A DNA stretch of 40,145 bases from Candidatus Obscuribacter sp. (GCA_021772135.1 JADYXQ010000236.1:1-40145), one strand, 5' to 3'; numbered from the stretch's first letter, positions 15,854 through 24,825 are shown. A program made the numbers and translations. Notes: generated by a model not told the origin, from the letters alone.

Positions 15854-15882
15854 TTGACTACCATACGGCCGTATGGTTTAAT
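15854..15882 (+). promoter_or_regulatory. imuA promoter with an 18-bp palindrome filling the spacer
   Basis: TTGACT (15854-15859) and TTTAAT (15877-15882) are separated by exactly 17 bp. The perfect palindrome ACCATACGGCCGTATGGT occupies 15860-15877, so it fills the spacer and touches the -10. A protein bound here would block polymerase, as expected of a LexA-like repressor, but the sequence matches neither the GAAC-N4-GTTC nor the CTG-N10-CAG LexA box. Confidence 0.65.
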
Positions 15883-15934
15883 TGCTTCATCGGGAAATGC
15901 AATTAAATCGAAAGGAGGCGGGCGTAGCGCGGCT

Positions 15935-16738
15935 ATGGTTGGAGCGGTTAGTGTTGCGAATTTGAAAAAAGAGCTTGAAAATCTGTTTCCGGGCAAGTGG
16001 CTATCTGGAGGTGAGGTAGGCCGTTCACTGAAGACCGGATTAGACCAGATCGATTTTGGTATTTCGGCTGGTTTGCTCAAGCGACGCATAACTGAATGGG
16101 TTGGTACTTCTTCTTCCGGTAAGACAACTGTTTTGCGAACGATTTGTTCTAATTGGTGTGCCACTGGTCTGAATGTAATTTATATAGATACCTTTGACAG
16201 GTTACTGGCCGCCGACTGGTGCTTTTCTAATAATGCAAAAAACGAAAAACAAGGTAGATTCTGGGTCCTGAGAAGTAACAGCGATAAAAATCCAACCGAG
16301 AGACGTGACTATTTGAAAGATTCACTGTGGGCGTGCGAACAGTTAATTCGTTCTCGCGTTTTCGATGTGGTCATTCTAGATCTAGGAGAGAAGAACATCA
16401 TCACCAGCAACTTCTATGCAAGATTGCAACGAGCTTTGGAAAGATCTAAAGCCTCATTAATAGTGCTGAAAGATGATGATTCTTCTTCCCAGTCTGCAAA
16501 ATGGGGAGCCAATTCAAGAATGAGTTTCGGCTTCTCAAAGCCTGTTCACTACGAGCTTGGTTTAACCGGCCATCCAGATGATATTGCCACTCTGATGCCC
16601 ACTATTACTGGGGCTATTTGGAAAGACGGCATGACTAACAATATTGAAGTATCGGTGCCATCTCATGTGCAGAATCGCTTGTTTACGCATCCCCAAGTTC
16701 CAGATCGAAGTACATCTAAGAACAGAGCCAGAGCTTAA
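15935..16738 (+). CDS. imuA: ImuA, RecA-like ATPase of the mutagenesis cassette
   Basis: A 267-residue RecA/SulA-like protein that supports error-prone translesion synthesis with ImuB and DnaE2. It has the ImuA entry LKTGLDQIDFGISAGLLKRRITEWVG, a Walker A GTSSSGKTT (57-65), the substrate-like segment NVIYIDTFDRL, and a Walker B-like FDVVILDLG. The reading frame is open from 15854, but a start there lies inside the promoter -35; ATG 15935 is the first ATG past the likely transcription start. AAAGGAGG at 15911-15918 is 16 bases from it, which is long, so the exact start is uncertain. The 3' end overlaps imuB by 74 bases. Confidence 0.85.
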   Translation: MVGAVSVANLKKELENLFPGKWLSGGEVGRSLKTGLDQIDFGISAGLLKRRITEWVGTSSSGKTTVLRTICSNWCATGLNVIYIDTFDRLLAADWCFSNNAKNEKQGRFWVLRSNSDKNPTERRDYLKDSLWACEQLIRSRVFDVVILDLGEKNIITSNFYARLQRALERSKASLIVLKDDDSSSQSAKWGANSRMSFGFSKPVHYELGLTGHPDDIATLMPTITGAIWKDGMTNNIEVSVPSHVQNRLFTHPQVPDRSTSKNRARA

Positions 16739-18401
16739 GCGTCAACCTTTAGTTCTACTCTCAAGTTCTAAAAATCAAAACCAGTCTTTGAAATTTTCCA
16801 ACAGCATCGGTCGGGCAAAAGTATTGATTTGCTCGAAGGAAGCTGAACGCGAAAATATTTACCCCGGAATGACCTTTACTGAAGCAAGGGCAGTTTGTTC
16901 ACACTTAGTTTGGAGAGAGTACGATGACAAGTTTTACAAGAGTGCGCAGAAAAAATTGGCCAGGGAACTCATTGCCGCGTCTCCACGTGTTAGCACTGGT
17001 GAATCAGGACTTTTCTTCTTTGACGCTGAGGGGTTTAATCGCTTGGGCGGCGAAAATAAGCTTTGTCGAGATGTACTTAAGTTGGTTAGTCGTCATGGTT
17101 TTGTCGACGGCCATATTGGCCTCGCTGATTGCGCTTTTGCAGCAAGGGTAGCCAGTCGTTCCAAATCGAAACGCTGGTATATCGTTAACCCTGGCTGTGA
17201 CACAGCTTTCCTTTCGCCTCTTTCAATCGACTTCCTGCCTGTCACGGAAGAGGCGAAAGGAAGTTTAAAGGAACTGGGAATTAAAACAATCGGCCAATTT
17301 ACGGAGGTGCCGGTAACGTCCTATGCCGGACGTTTTGATCAAAGTGTTCTTATTGCTTATGATTTAGCCTGTGGACGCGATAGTACTCAACCTGCTTTAC
17401 CGCCGGTTGAAAAACAATTTCAATGCATTATTGATATTGGTTCGGCTACAGAATCGTTGAAAGAAACTCTATTTGTTTTTAAAACCATGTTAGAGCGACT
17501 TACCCGTGAATTACTGAACAACGGACTGACAGCCGATGAGCTCACAGTCACCTTCTTCAATGACAATGATAAATTTGATGAGCGCACAATCAAACTTATT
17601 CGTTCATCTCATAACAGCCGATTTCTTCTGGATGTTTTGAGATTATCCCTGGAATCAAAACCACTAATTCGTGAATTTACCGCTGTTCATCTTTCCGTAT
17701 CAAGGTTTTCACGCGAATATTTTGAACAGAAGAAAGCAACTATCTCAAAAGATTTTTCTTCTCGAGAAGAATTGTTATTAAGTGGAGGTGATGAACTCGA
17801 TGATTCTTCCGAGCCTGTGATGCTGCTTTTGCAACGCTTCATGACCAGATTAGGTGAAGATGCATTAGTAGTACCGGTGCTCAATGATCAATATATGCCC
17901 GAACAAGCAGGTATCTGGGTGCCTGTTGTAAATGCCAGTCAATCAACAACTCCTGTAAACGAAGAATTCATTCAACGCTTCTCCGACGTAAAAACTACCA
18001 ATCAATCTAGAAAGGACTGCTTGATGCCTGGATTAGTGCTAAAGCGACACACACCGGCGATGCCGGTATTTGTTCAATTCAAAGACAATGATTCGAAGGA
18101 AGATTATGGTGAAATAGATAGCAAGACTCCCTTTAAACCTGCTGCCGTTACTTATCGAGGGCAGTGGTATCACGTCAATCAAGTTACTACCCCTGAGCGA
18201 ATCTCCGGTATGTGGTGGGAGAAGCCGGTACGTAAGTCTTATTACGTCGCTTTGATTGAGAAGAAGCCAGAATTTGCTGCTCTTTCTCGTGCCGGCTATA
18301 AAGCTGCCGGCGTGCGTTCAATTCTTCCCAACCTTATGACTGTTTTGCTTGTTTATGATCATCAAGAGCGCGGGTGGTATGTGGAAGGAGTTTTTGACTA
18401 A
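16665..18401 (+). CDS. imuB: ImuB, inactive Y-family DNA polymerase homologue
   Basis: A 578-residue Y-family-like protein that in other bacteria bridges the beta clamp, ImuA and DnaE2 and has no polymerase activity of its own. The start RIACLRIPKFQIEV stands where active enzymes have their metal-binding DxDxFFAxVE, and the palm shows PRVSTGESGLFFFDAEGFNRL in place of the catalytic SIDE motif, both as in ImuB. Thumb and little-finger regions follow, and the C-terminus (PERISGMWWEKPVRKSYYV to RGWYVEGVFD) matches the typical ImuB tail. ATG 16665 gives this N-terminus; the frame extends to 16644. It is nested in the end of imuA and followed 10 bases later by dnaE2. Confidence 0.88.
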   Translation: MCRIACLRIPKFQIEVHLRTEPELKRQPLVLLSSSKNQNQSLKFSNSIGRAKVLICSKEAERENIYPGMTFTEARAVCSHLVWREYDDKFYKSAQKKLARELIAASPRVSTGESGLFFFDAEGFNRLGGENKLCRDVLKLVSRHGFVDGHIGLADCAFAARVASRSKSKRWYIVNPGCDTAFLSPLSIDFLPVTEEAKGSLKELGIKTIGQFTEVPVTSYAGRFDQSVLIAYDLACGRDSTQPALPPVEKQFQCIIDIGSATESLKETLFVFKTMLERLTRELLNNGLTADELTVTFFNDNDKFDERTIKLIRSSHNSRFLLDVLRLSLESKPLIREFTAVHLSVSRFSREYFEQKKATISKDFSSREELLLSGGDELDDSSEPVMLLLQRFMTRLGEDALVVPVLNDQYMPEQAGIWVPVVNASQSTTPVNEEFIQRFSDVKTTNQSRKDCLMPGLVLKRHTPAMPVFVQFKDNDSKEDYGEIDSKTPFKPAAVTYRGQWYHVNQVTTPERISGMWWEKPVRKSYYVALIEKKPEFAALSRAGYKAAGVRSILPNLMTVLLVYDHQERGWYVEGVFD

Positions 18402-18411
18402 TTAGGTATCA

Positions 18412-21400
18412 ATGCCCAGATATGCAGAGCTTCATTGTCACTCGGCCTTTTCTTTTCTAGATGGGGCTTCTAACCCTGAGGAGCTTGCATATCGGGCAAA
18501 ACAGTTAGGGCTGGCTGCTCTTGCTCTTACTGATCATGATGACCTCGGGGGCATACCGAGGTTTGCACACGCAGCCAGGGAAATTTCGCTTGAAGCTATC
18601 GTTGGTGCTGAACTTACCCTTGAAGACGAATCTCATATTATTGTTCTAGTGAAAGACCTGACTGGTTATCGCAATCTTTGTGCTCTTGTCACTATAGCCA
18701 GATCCGAGGTAGATAGAGGCAATCCACGCATTACCTATGATCAATTTTTTTCCCGTGCCCAGGGGCTTATTGCTCTTTCAGGTTGTCCTCATGGCGCCAT
18801 TCCCACAGCCCTGGCCAGCGGCGAGACATTAGTCGCCAGGCGACACTTGAAGCGTTTTGTTGAAGTATTTAGTGAAGACTTCTTTTTAGAAGTTGGGCAT
18901 CACTATATTACTCAAGAGTCTTTAATTACGAGACAGATGATTGAAATTGCCAGTTCCACCGGTACACCGTGGGTGGTGACTAACAATGTGCACTATGCCG
19001 GTAGCGAAAAGCGCATCATGCATGATGTGCTTACCTGTCTCAAGCATAAGGTGACATTACCTCAGGCCGGACGAAGGCTGAGGCCTAATGGCAGCTGGTA
19101 TATGAAATCAGCTGATGAAATGGCACATATGTGGCGTCACAATCTGATAGGTATTAAAAATACTCTACTGGTGGCAGAGCGTTGTCAGTTTCGGTTGGGT
19201 TGGTTGGAGCCGCCCCTTCCTTCTTTTTCTTTCACAGATGCTGTAGCAAAAGAATCGGGAATTTCAATTTCGCTTTTAGAAGCACCTGTGGCCGCCGATA
19301 TTAAAGCATCTGAAATGGTACTGCTTGATGAGAATAACGATGGAAATGGCAATAAGCGTCCGACCCAGGTCAGTTATCCTGGTTTGCTTGAGCATCTTGT
19401 CTGGTCAGGTGCGGCCAAGCGATACGATGATATAACCGATGTACATCGTAAGCAATTGAATCATGAGCTCAGTTTGATCAATAAACTCAAACTGGCACCG
19501 TACTTTTTAATAATGTGGGACATAGTTAGATTTGCTCGCTCTCAAGGTATCGCCGTACAGGGTCGTGGCTCCGCTGCTAATTCGGCCATTTGTTATTGCC
19601 TGATGATTACGGCTGTTGACCCCATTGCCATGGATTTATTATTTGAACGCTTTCTATCTGAGGGACGCACTGAACCGCCGGACATAGATCTCGATATCGC
19701 CCATCAAGAACGAGAAATTGTTTTGCAATATGTTTATGAAAAATATGGTCGTGCTCACGCTGCTATGGTGTGCGAAGTAATAACCTACCGTGGTCGATCG
19801 GCCACCAGAGATGCTGCGCGGGTGATGGGTTTTTCTCAAGAACAGGCCGATTTGCTATCCCGTGAGGCTCGCCATGGCGAAGCCCAGGATGCTGCCGCCA
19901 ATCTGGCCAATGGTGGTTTGGAGCGGTTGGGATTTGATATTAACGATAGACGGGTCAAGCTTTTAGTAAAAGTGATTGAAGGTTTGCATCAATTGCCCAG
20001 GCACCGCTCTATTCACGTAGGTGGTTTTGTATTATCAGGCCAGCCTATTGGTGAAATCGTGCCGGTTGAAAATGCCGCTATGGATAAGCGTACCGTTATT
20101 CAGTGGGATAAGGACGATATTGATCTTGTGGGTTTAATCAAAATTGATTTGCTCGGTCTAGGTATGTTGACCATGTTGCAGGAGGGTCTTAAGTTAGTTG
20201 AAAAACATCGTGGTCTCTCAATAGATATCGGCAAACTCAATATGACCGATCCGGCTATTTATGCGATGTTGCAAAAGGCTGACACAGTAGGGGTTTTTCA
20301 AGTAGAGTCGCGGGCACAGATGAATATTTTGCCCAAGTTAAGACCGACTTGCTTTTATGACATTATTGTTTCCATTGCCTTAATCAGACCTGGTCCGATT
20401 CAGGGAAATATTGTTCATCCCTATTTGAAAAGAAGACGAGGTGAAGAGAAAGTTGAATACCTTCACCCCAGTCTCGAACCTATTCTTAAGCGCACACTCG
20501 GTGTGCCCTTGTTTCAAGAGCAGGGGATGAAACTGGCTGTGACAGCCGCTGACTTTACAGCCTCAGAAGCGGATCAACTGCGCAAAGTGATGAGTCATAA
20601 ACGTTCGAAAGAGAAAATGGCCAAACTTTGTATAAAACTGGCCGAAGGCATGCAGAAAAATGGCTTTACAGATGCTGCCATTAAAACTATCACTCACCAG
20701 CTGCAAGCATTTGCCAATTATGGTTTTCCTGAAAGTCACGCCGCCTCATTTTCACTACTGGTCTATGCTTCGGCACATCTTAAGCTCTATTATCATTCTG
20801 AATTTTGCTGCGCCATTTTAAATGCACAACCCATGGGCTTCTACAGCCCGGCATCGTTGATTCGCGATGCCACACACCATGGTGTAAAAGTTAGACCAGT
20901 GGATCTGGCCCATAGCTATTGGAACTGCACTTTAGAAGAAGATACGACCAGCAGTGGCGGTCTGGCAGTGCGGCTCGGCTTGCGTTTTATTGATGGACTG
21001 GGAAATAGAAGTTCTGCCGCTCTTGAGCAATCATGGAAAGTAGGTGGAATATTTACTTCAGTCGAGGATGTAGTATCACGCAGTGGCTTAATGCCCAGTG
21101 ATCTGAAATTCTTGGCTAAAGCAGGCGCATTCGAGACCCTTTGCCCTGACAGGCGTCAGGCGCTCTGGCGGGTGCTGTCATTGTTGCGACCGAAAAAATC
21201 GATGCCCTTGCTAGAAGCCCTGGTGGCAGAAGATCGAGGTGGAGTAGATGAGAATGGCAGAATTATTGACTGTCTATATGAAGCCCCTGTAGAACTGCCT
21301 TTGATGAGCGAGTTAGAAGAGGTGGTATCAGATTACCGCACTATGGGTCTGTCTACCGGTAAGCATCCAATGTCATTTTATCGAAGCTGGACAAAGGCTA

Positions 21401-21726
21401 ATAAAATTCACTCATGCCTTGATCTCTATTTGCAAGAAGATGGTGAAGAGGTTGCTGTGGCCGGCGGAATTATTTGCAGACAGCGTCCCGAAACAGCAAA
21501 GGGCTTTGTCTTTCTTACTCTAGAAGACGAGACCGGCATGGCCAATGTCATTATCAAACCGAAATTATTTGAGATCTATCGCCAGGTGGTATTGAATTCA
21601 TCACTTATAAAGGTCGAAGGTTTATTGCAATTAGAAGATGGAGTCTGCAATGTCATTGCCAGACATTTTGAAGCCCTGCCTCCACTAAAAGAAGATCTTT
21701 ATCTGCCGGCGCGGAATTTTCACTAG
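18412..21726 (+). CDS. dnaE2: Error-prone DNA polymerase III alpha subunit
   Basis: A 1104-residue C-family polymerase, the catalytic partner of the ImuA-ImuB translesion complex. It starts with an intact-looking PHP domain (AELHCHSAFSFLDGASNPEELAYRA, LTDHDDLGGI). The palm has GRGSAANSAICY and PDIDLDIAHQERE, with both catalytic Asp residues, then QVESRAQMNILP. HRSIHVGGFVLS and PGPIQGNIVHPYLKRR follow, and a helix-hairpin-helix and OB-fold region (GFVFLTLEDETGMANVIIKP) completes it. The length is nearer the DnaE2 class (about 1050-1100) than replicative DnaE1 (about 1160). The ATG sits 10 bases after imuB with AGG upstream, so one transcript from the 15854 promoter probably carries all three genes. 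Confidence 0.93.
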   Translation: MPRYAELHCHSAFSFLDGASNPEELAYRAKQLGLAALALTDHDDLGGIPRFAHAAREISLEAIVGAELTLEDESHIIVLVKDLTGYRNLCALVTIARSEVDRGNPRITYDQFFSRAQGLIALSGCPHGAIPTALASGETLVARRHLKRFVEVFSEDFFLEVGHHYITQESLITRQMIEIASSTGTPWVVTNNVHYAGSEKRIMHDVLTCLKHKVTLPQAGRRLRPNGSWYMKSADEMAHMWRHNLIGIKNTLLVAERCQFRLGWLEPPLPSFSFTDAVAKESGISISLLEAPVAADIKASEMVLLDENNDGNGNKRPTQVSYPGLLEHLVWSGAAKRYDDITDVHRKQLNHELSLINKLKLAPYFLIMWDIVRFARSQGIAVQGRGSAANSAICYCLMITAVDPIAMDLLFERFLSEGRTEPPDIDLDIAHQEREIVLQYVYEKYGRAHAAMVCEVITYRGRSATRDAARVMGFSQEQADLLSREARHGEAQDAAANLANGGLERLGFDINDRRVKLLVKVIEGLHQLPRHRSIHVGGFVLSGQPIGEIVPVENAAMDKRTVIQWDKDDIDLVGLIKIDLLGLGMLTMLQEGLKLVEKHRGLSIDIGKLNMTDPAIYAMLQKADTVGVFQVESRAQMNILPKLRPTCFYDIIVSIALIRPGPIQGNIVHPYLKRRRGEEKVEYLHPSLEPILKRTLGVPLFQEQGMKLAVTAADFTASEADQLRKVMSHKRSKEKMAKLCIKLAEGMQKNGFTDAAIKTITHQLQAFANYGFPESHAASFSLLVYASAHLKLYYHSEFCCAILNAQPMGFYSPASLIRDATHHGVKVRPVDLAHSYWNCTLEEDTTSSGGLAVRLGLRFIDGLGNRSSAALEQSWKVGGIFTSVEDVVSRSGLMPSDLKFLAKAGAFETLCPDRRQALWRVLSLLRPKKSMPLLEALVAEDRGGVDENGRIIDCLYEAPVELPLMSELEEVVSDYRTMGLSTGKHPMSFYRSWTKANKIHSCLDLYLQEDGEEVAVAGGIICRQRPETAKGFVFLTLEDETGMANVIIKPKLFEIYRQVVLNSSLIKVEGLLQLEDGVCNVIARHFEALPPLKEDLYLPARNFH

Positions 21727-21737
21727 AGTTTTAATTT

Positions 21738-22304
21738 TTAAAAGTTGATCTGCTCATTATCAAAGCTTTTAATTGCGGCTAAAGATTCAACCGGAATAGT
21801 CAAATGATTAAGCTTTGCTCGCCCGCCTTCAAAAGTTTTTTCTATCACGGCACCGATGCCCACAAGCTCAGCACCACTTGATGCGACGATATTTATCAAA
21901 GCGGTAATGGTGCGCGCGCTGGCAAGAAAATCGTCAATGATAATGACCCGGTCATCTGCTTTTAAATATTCAGGCGAAACATTGAGATCGACAACAGTGC
22001 CTTTGGTGTGTGATTCGGCACGTTCAGTAAATGGATTAGCCGCCATAGTTATTGGCATGTGTTTGCGGGCAAATACCAGAGGCAATTCCATCACCATAGC
22101 ACATGCCAGAGCTGGTGCTATGCCGCTGGTCTCTGCTGTGAGGATGCGCGTGGCCCTGACTGATTTAAATCTGTTAGCGAATTCTTGACCAATTTCTTTC
22201 ATTAAAGCAGGATCAATCTGGTGATTCATAAATGAATCTACCTTGAGTATGCCGTTACCCAAATATTTTCCTTCTTTGAGAATTTTGTCTTTGAGTATTT
22301 GCAT
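21738..22304 (-). CDS. xpt: Xanthine phosphoribosyltransferase
   Basis: A 188-residue purine salvage enzyme converting xanthine and PRPP to XMP. It has the Xpt start MQILKDKILKEGKYLGNGILKVDSF, the NHQIDPALMKEIGQEFA helix, AETSGIAPALACAMVMELPLVFARK and the PRPP loop VIIIDDFLASART. Length is typical (about 190). The ATG has AGG seven bases upstream and lies 15 bp after the rhomboid gene, so the two may be co-transcribed. No purine riboswitch fits in that gap, unlike many Gram-positive xpt genes. Confidence 0.93.
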   Translation of the reverse strand: MQILKDKILKEGKYLGNGILKVDSFMNHQIDPALMKEIGQEFANRFKSVRATRILTAETSGIAPALACAMVMELPLVFARKHMPITMAANPFTERAESHTKGTVVDLNVSPEYLKADDRVIIIDDFLASARTITALINIVASSGAELVGIGAVIEKTFEGGRAKLNHLTIPVESLAAIKSFDNEQINF

Positions 22305-22319
22305 CTGATTACCTGCTAA

Positions 22320-23624
22320 CTATTTGCTGCTAGTTACGTCAACTGGAGGCTTAGGCTCCCACGCTTCTGGTTTATAGTCAAGTTCACTGTAACGTTTAAG
22401 CTCAGCATGGCCCTCTACCGCTTTGTTCAAAGCGAAGAGTATGAGGGCGTAATGGTAGTGATAGCCACCATCTTTATCATTGTGATTGATTGCTTCCTTC
22501 AAATCAGCGCCGGCTAACTGATACTGCCCAAGAAAATAATAAACCATTCCTCTGGTATCGTACGTAGTGTCAAGTGGTTTTAACTTGATGGAATGATCTG
22601 CGTCGACCAGTGCGCTTTGATACGAGCCCTGGGCCATTTTGTACCAGGCACGGTTGTTGAACAACAGTGCATCTCCGGGCGTTTTTCCGATGGCTTCATC
22701 CATGTCGGCAACTGCTTTTCCCTCTTGTTTTAGCAAGTGATGAATTCTTGCGCGAGTGATGTAAGGCAGAATGTCTTTTCCCCCAGTGGCAATGACGCGA
22801 TTGATGTCTTCTAAAGCTTTGTCGTACTGCTCGATTTCAATAAGGGCTCGAGCTCGATCTTTTAGAATGGACGGATCGTTCGGTCTGTATGCGAGCGCAC
22901 TGTCAAGCAACTCGATGCCGTGGAGAAACTTTTTTTGTTTCAGCAAAACGTTGGCCGCTCGGTGATCGAGGTAGCTTTTAACGTCTGTATTGTTTGCCAA
23001 TCGCTGAGTATCACAGGCAATCAAAACCGGCACCACCATTGTCAGCGCCAGCGCTTTTGCCGGATCTGAGTTGAATAGATTTGCTCGGCTGGATTTTTTG
23101 CCGGTCAAAAATACTCCTGCCAGCAGCCCTGTGGCAAAACCGCTCAAGTGCGCGGCGTTGTCGACAAATGTGCTGGTCAGGCCGAGCACGGCACTATAAA
23201 GCAGAAAGACGCTGAGCAGCACCAGCTGGGGCCGAGTCAGCCGCACCGAGATATTGGCGCGCTTCAGCCATGAGCTCACCATAAATGCGCCGATTATGCC
23301 GAGGTTCGCCCCTGAGCAGCCCACAGATGTATTGGTAGGGTTGGCGAGAATGCTCGAGAGGGCTCCCACAATTCCGCTCAAAATAAAAATGAATAAAAAT
23401 CGCCAGCGGCCAAGCGCAGTTTCTGCCATGGGGCCAAATCCCATCAGGGCATAAAGATTAAGTGCCAGGTGGATGATTCCGGCATGCACGAATATGGCGG
23501 TAAATAGGCGCCAGTATTCGGCTTTGTCGATGGTCTCAGGGCCAAAACTGGCACCCCAGTTGATTAGCTGATCACCGTCTGGTTTAAGCCAATCGCAGCC
23601 GCCGGCGGTTTGCGCCACATACAC
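22320..23624 (-). CDS. Rhomboid-family intramembrane serine protease with TPR domain
   Basis: A membrane protease predicted to cut substrates within or near the membrane. From the GTG at 23624 (434 residues), the rhomboid core has HLALN (52-56), GCSG with nucleophile Ser104, and AAHLSG with His159, the full catalytic dyad. After a further hydrophobic segment, about five TPRs occupy the C-terminal half (AANVLLKQKKFLHGIELLDSAL onward). The frame is open upstream to 23738 and encodes QPIDPFTAPKQKAVTYTLAA, which forms most of the first membrane helix. That region has no in-frame ATG, GTG or TTG, only an ATT at 23732, so the true start probably lies upstream of the coordinate given. Substrates are unknown. 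Confidence 0.85.
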   Translation of the reverse strand: MYVAQTAGGCDWLKPDGDQLINWGASFGPETIDKAEYWRLFTAIFVHAGIIHLALNLYALMGFGPMAETALGRWRFLFIFILSGIVGALSSILANPTNTSVGCSGANLGIIGAFMVSSWLKRANISVRLTRPQLVLLSVFLLYSAVLGLTSTFVDNAAHLSGFATGLLAGVFLTGKKSSRANLFNSDPAKALALTMVVPVLIACDTQRLANNTDVKSYLDHRAANVLLKQKKFLHGIELLDSALAYRPNDPSILKDRARALIEIEQYDKALEDINRVIATGGKDILPYITRARIHHLLKQEGKAVADMDEAIGKTPGDALLFNNRAWYKMAQGSYQSALVDADHSIKLKPLDTTYDTRGMVYYFLGQYQLAGADLKEAINHNDKDGGYHYHYALILFALNKAVEGHAELKRYSELDYKPEAWEPKPPVDVTSSK

Positions 23625-23852
23625 CGCGGCGCAAATAGCAGCCAGCGTGTAAGTGACAGCTTTTTGTTTAGGTGCAGTGAACGGGTCGATTGGCTGCCAT
23701 CCTCTGTTGTCGCGTCCGCTATGGGAAGCAATTTGATTTTAGCCAAATTGTCAGTGGTAGATAAGTGTGATTTCCCCACTCACCATGTATTTCATTGAAA
23801 GGAAGCTAAAGCGCCCGTGGGCTAATATTGCCATCACTGATGGAGTGCTTTG

Positions 23853-24305
23853 ATGAAGGTGATGATTTCGCTTGACAGTTCCCAAAGCTCTCAAAGGGCT
23901 GTGGAATTTCTTTTCTGCCGGCCGTGGCTGGCCGAAGACGAGTTTTTAATTGTCAGTGTCGTGGACGCAGATCGTGGTGACATGAGCCTTGGCAGCGCCA
24001 TGACCAAGCCAAACCAGACTTTCAATGCAGAGCCGAACAGAATTATCCAGGCGGCCCAGGTGGAAATGCGCAAAATTCTGCCGGAGCACGCCATCAGTAC
24101 AAAGACATTATCTGGGCCGATTAAGCAAGCCATTGTCGACTGTGCTAAAAATTGGAGTGCCGATCTACTTATTCTGGGCTCGCAGGGTAGACAAGGTCTG
24201 AACAGATTAATGCTCGGCAGTGTGGCTGAAGAAGTTTTGCGAGATGCACCGTGTTCGGTGCAGATTGTCAGGAGAAAATACAGCCGCCAGGAAGATAAGG
24301 TGTAA
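23853..24305 (+). CDS. Universal stress protein (UspA family)
   Basis: A 150-residue single-domain USP. The N-terminus MKVMISLDSSQSSQRAVEF holds the nucleotide-contacting Asp, and the C-terminus has the ATP-binding loop GSQGRQGLNRLMLGSVAEEV, which fits G-x2-G-x9-G-S, so it likely binds ATP. These proteins accumulate under starvation, oxidative or respiratory stress. The ATG at 23853 is preferred over the adjacent TTG at 23850; GGAG lies just upstream. It is 32 bp ahead of a second USP gene with related sequence, suggesting tandem duplication, and is divergent from the rhomboid gene. Confidence 0.92.
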   Translation: MKVMISLDSSQSSQRAVEFLFCRPWLAEDEFLIVSVVDADRGDMSLGSAMTKPNQTFNAEPNRIIQAAQVEMRKILPEHAISTKTLSGPIKQAIVDCAKNWSADLLILGSQGRQGLNRLMLGSVAEEVLRDAPCSVQIVRRKYSRQEDKV

Positions 24306-24337
24306 ACTTAGCCTTAAGCTGTATAAGAAGGTGAAAT

Positions 24338-24787
24338 ATGCGTGTAATGATTCCAATCGATGGCTCTGAATGCTCCAAGGCAGCAGTGGAGTACGTGGTT
24401 GAGCGACCATGGAAAGATAGCGATACTTTCCTGCTTGTGCACGTTGTTGAGCCCATTCCGGTTGATATTGGTATCGCTTACGTTCCTGGAGCATACACAC
24501 CAGATGACCCAGCCGCTTTTGAACAGTCGGAAGCACTTTTAAAAATTGTCGAAAGTGAGCTTCGGGCGACACTTGTTGGCCATACCATCGAACATAAAGT
24601 GACTGGTGGACCAGCTAAGGCCGAGCTTGTTGATCTGACTAAAGAGTGGAAAGCCGACATGATCGTCATGGGTTCCCACGACCGCCATGGCTTCAATCGA
24701 CTATTGCTAGGTTCGATGGCTGAAGATTTGATGAAAGCAGCGCACTGCTCAATCACCATCGTGAAGAATTTTACCGGCACCAAATAA
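24338..24787 (+). CDS. Universal stress protein (UspA family), second copy
   Basis: A 149-residue USP starting MRVMIPIDGSECSKAAVEYVVERPW, similar to the preceding gene (both have AVE followed by RPW). The ATP loop is GSHDRHGFNRLLLGSMAEDL: the second Gly of G-x2-G is replaced (GSHDRHG), but G-x9-G-S is kept, so ATP binding is still likely. The ATG has AAGGTG seven bases upstream. It probably forms a two-gene operon with the upstream USP and is convergent with acetate kinase. USPs often accompany acetate kinase or anaerobic metabolism genes in other bacteria, which fits the neighbourhood. Confidence 0.92.
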   Translation: MRVMIPIDGSECSKAAVEYVVERPWKDSDTFLLVHVVEPIPVDIGIAYVPGAYTPDDPAAFEQSEALLKIVESELRATLVGHTIEHKVTGGPAKAELVDLTKEWKADMIVMGSHDRHGFNRLLLGSMAEDLMKAAHCSITIVKNFTGTK

Positions 24788-24825
24788 GGTGGCACGGTGT
24801 GCGCGAGTAACTACATACGCGCCTG

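Noticed and set aside
22305..22319. Possible purine riboswitch before xpt
   Set aside because: The gap to the upstream gene is only 15 bp, far too short for the aptamer.
24788..24825. GCGCG/CGCGC inverted repeat between the second USP gene and ackA as a terminator
   Set aside because: The stem is short and no T-run follows on either strand.
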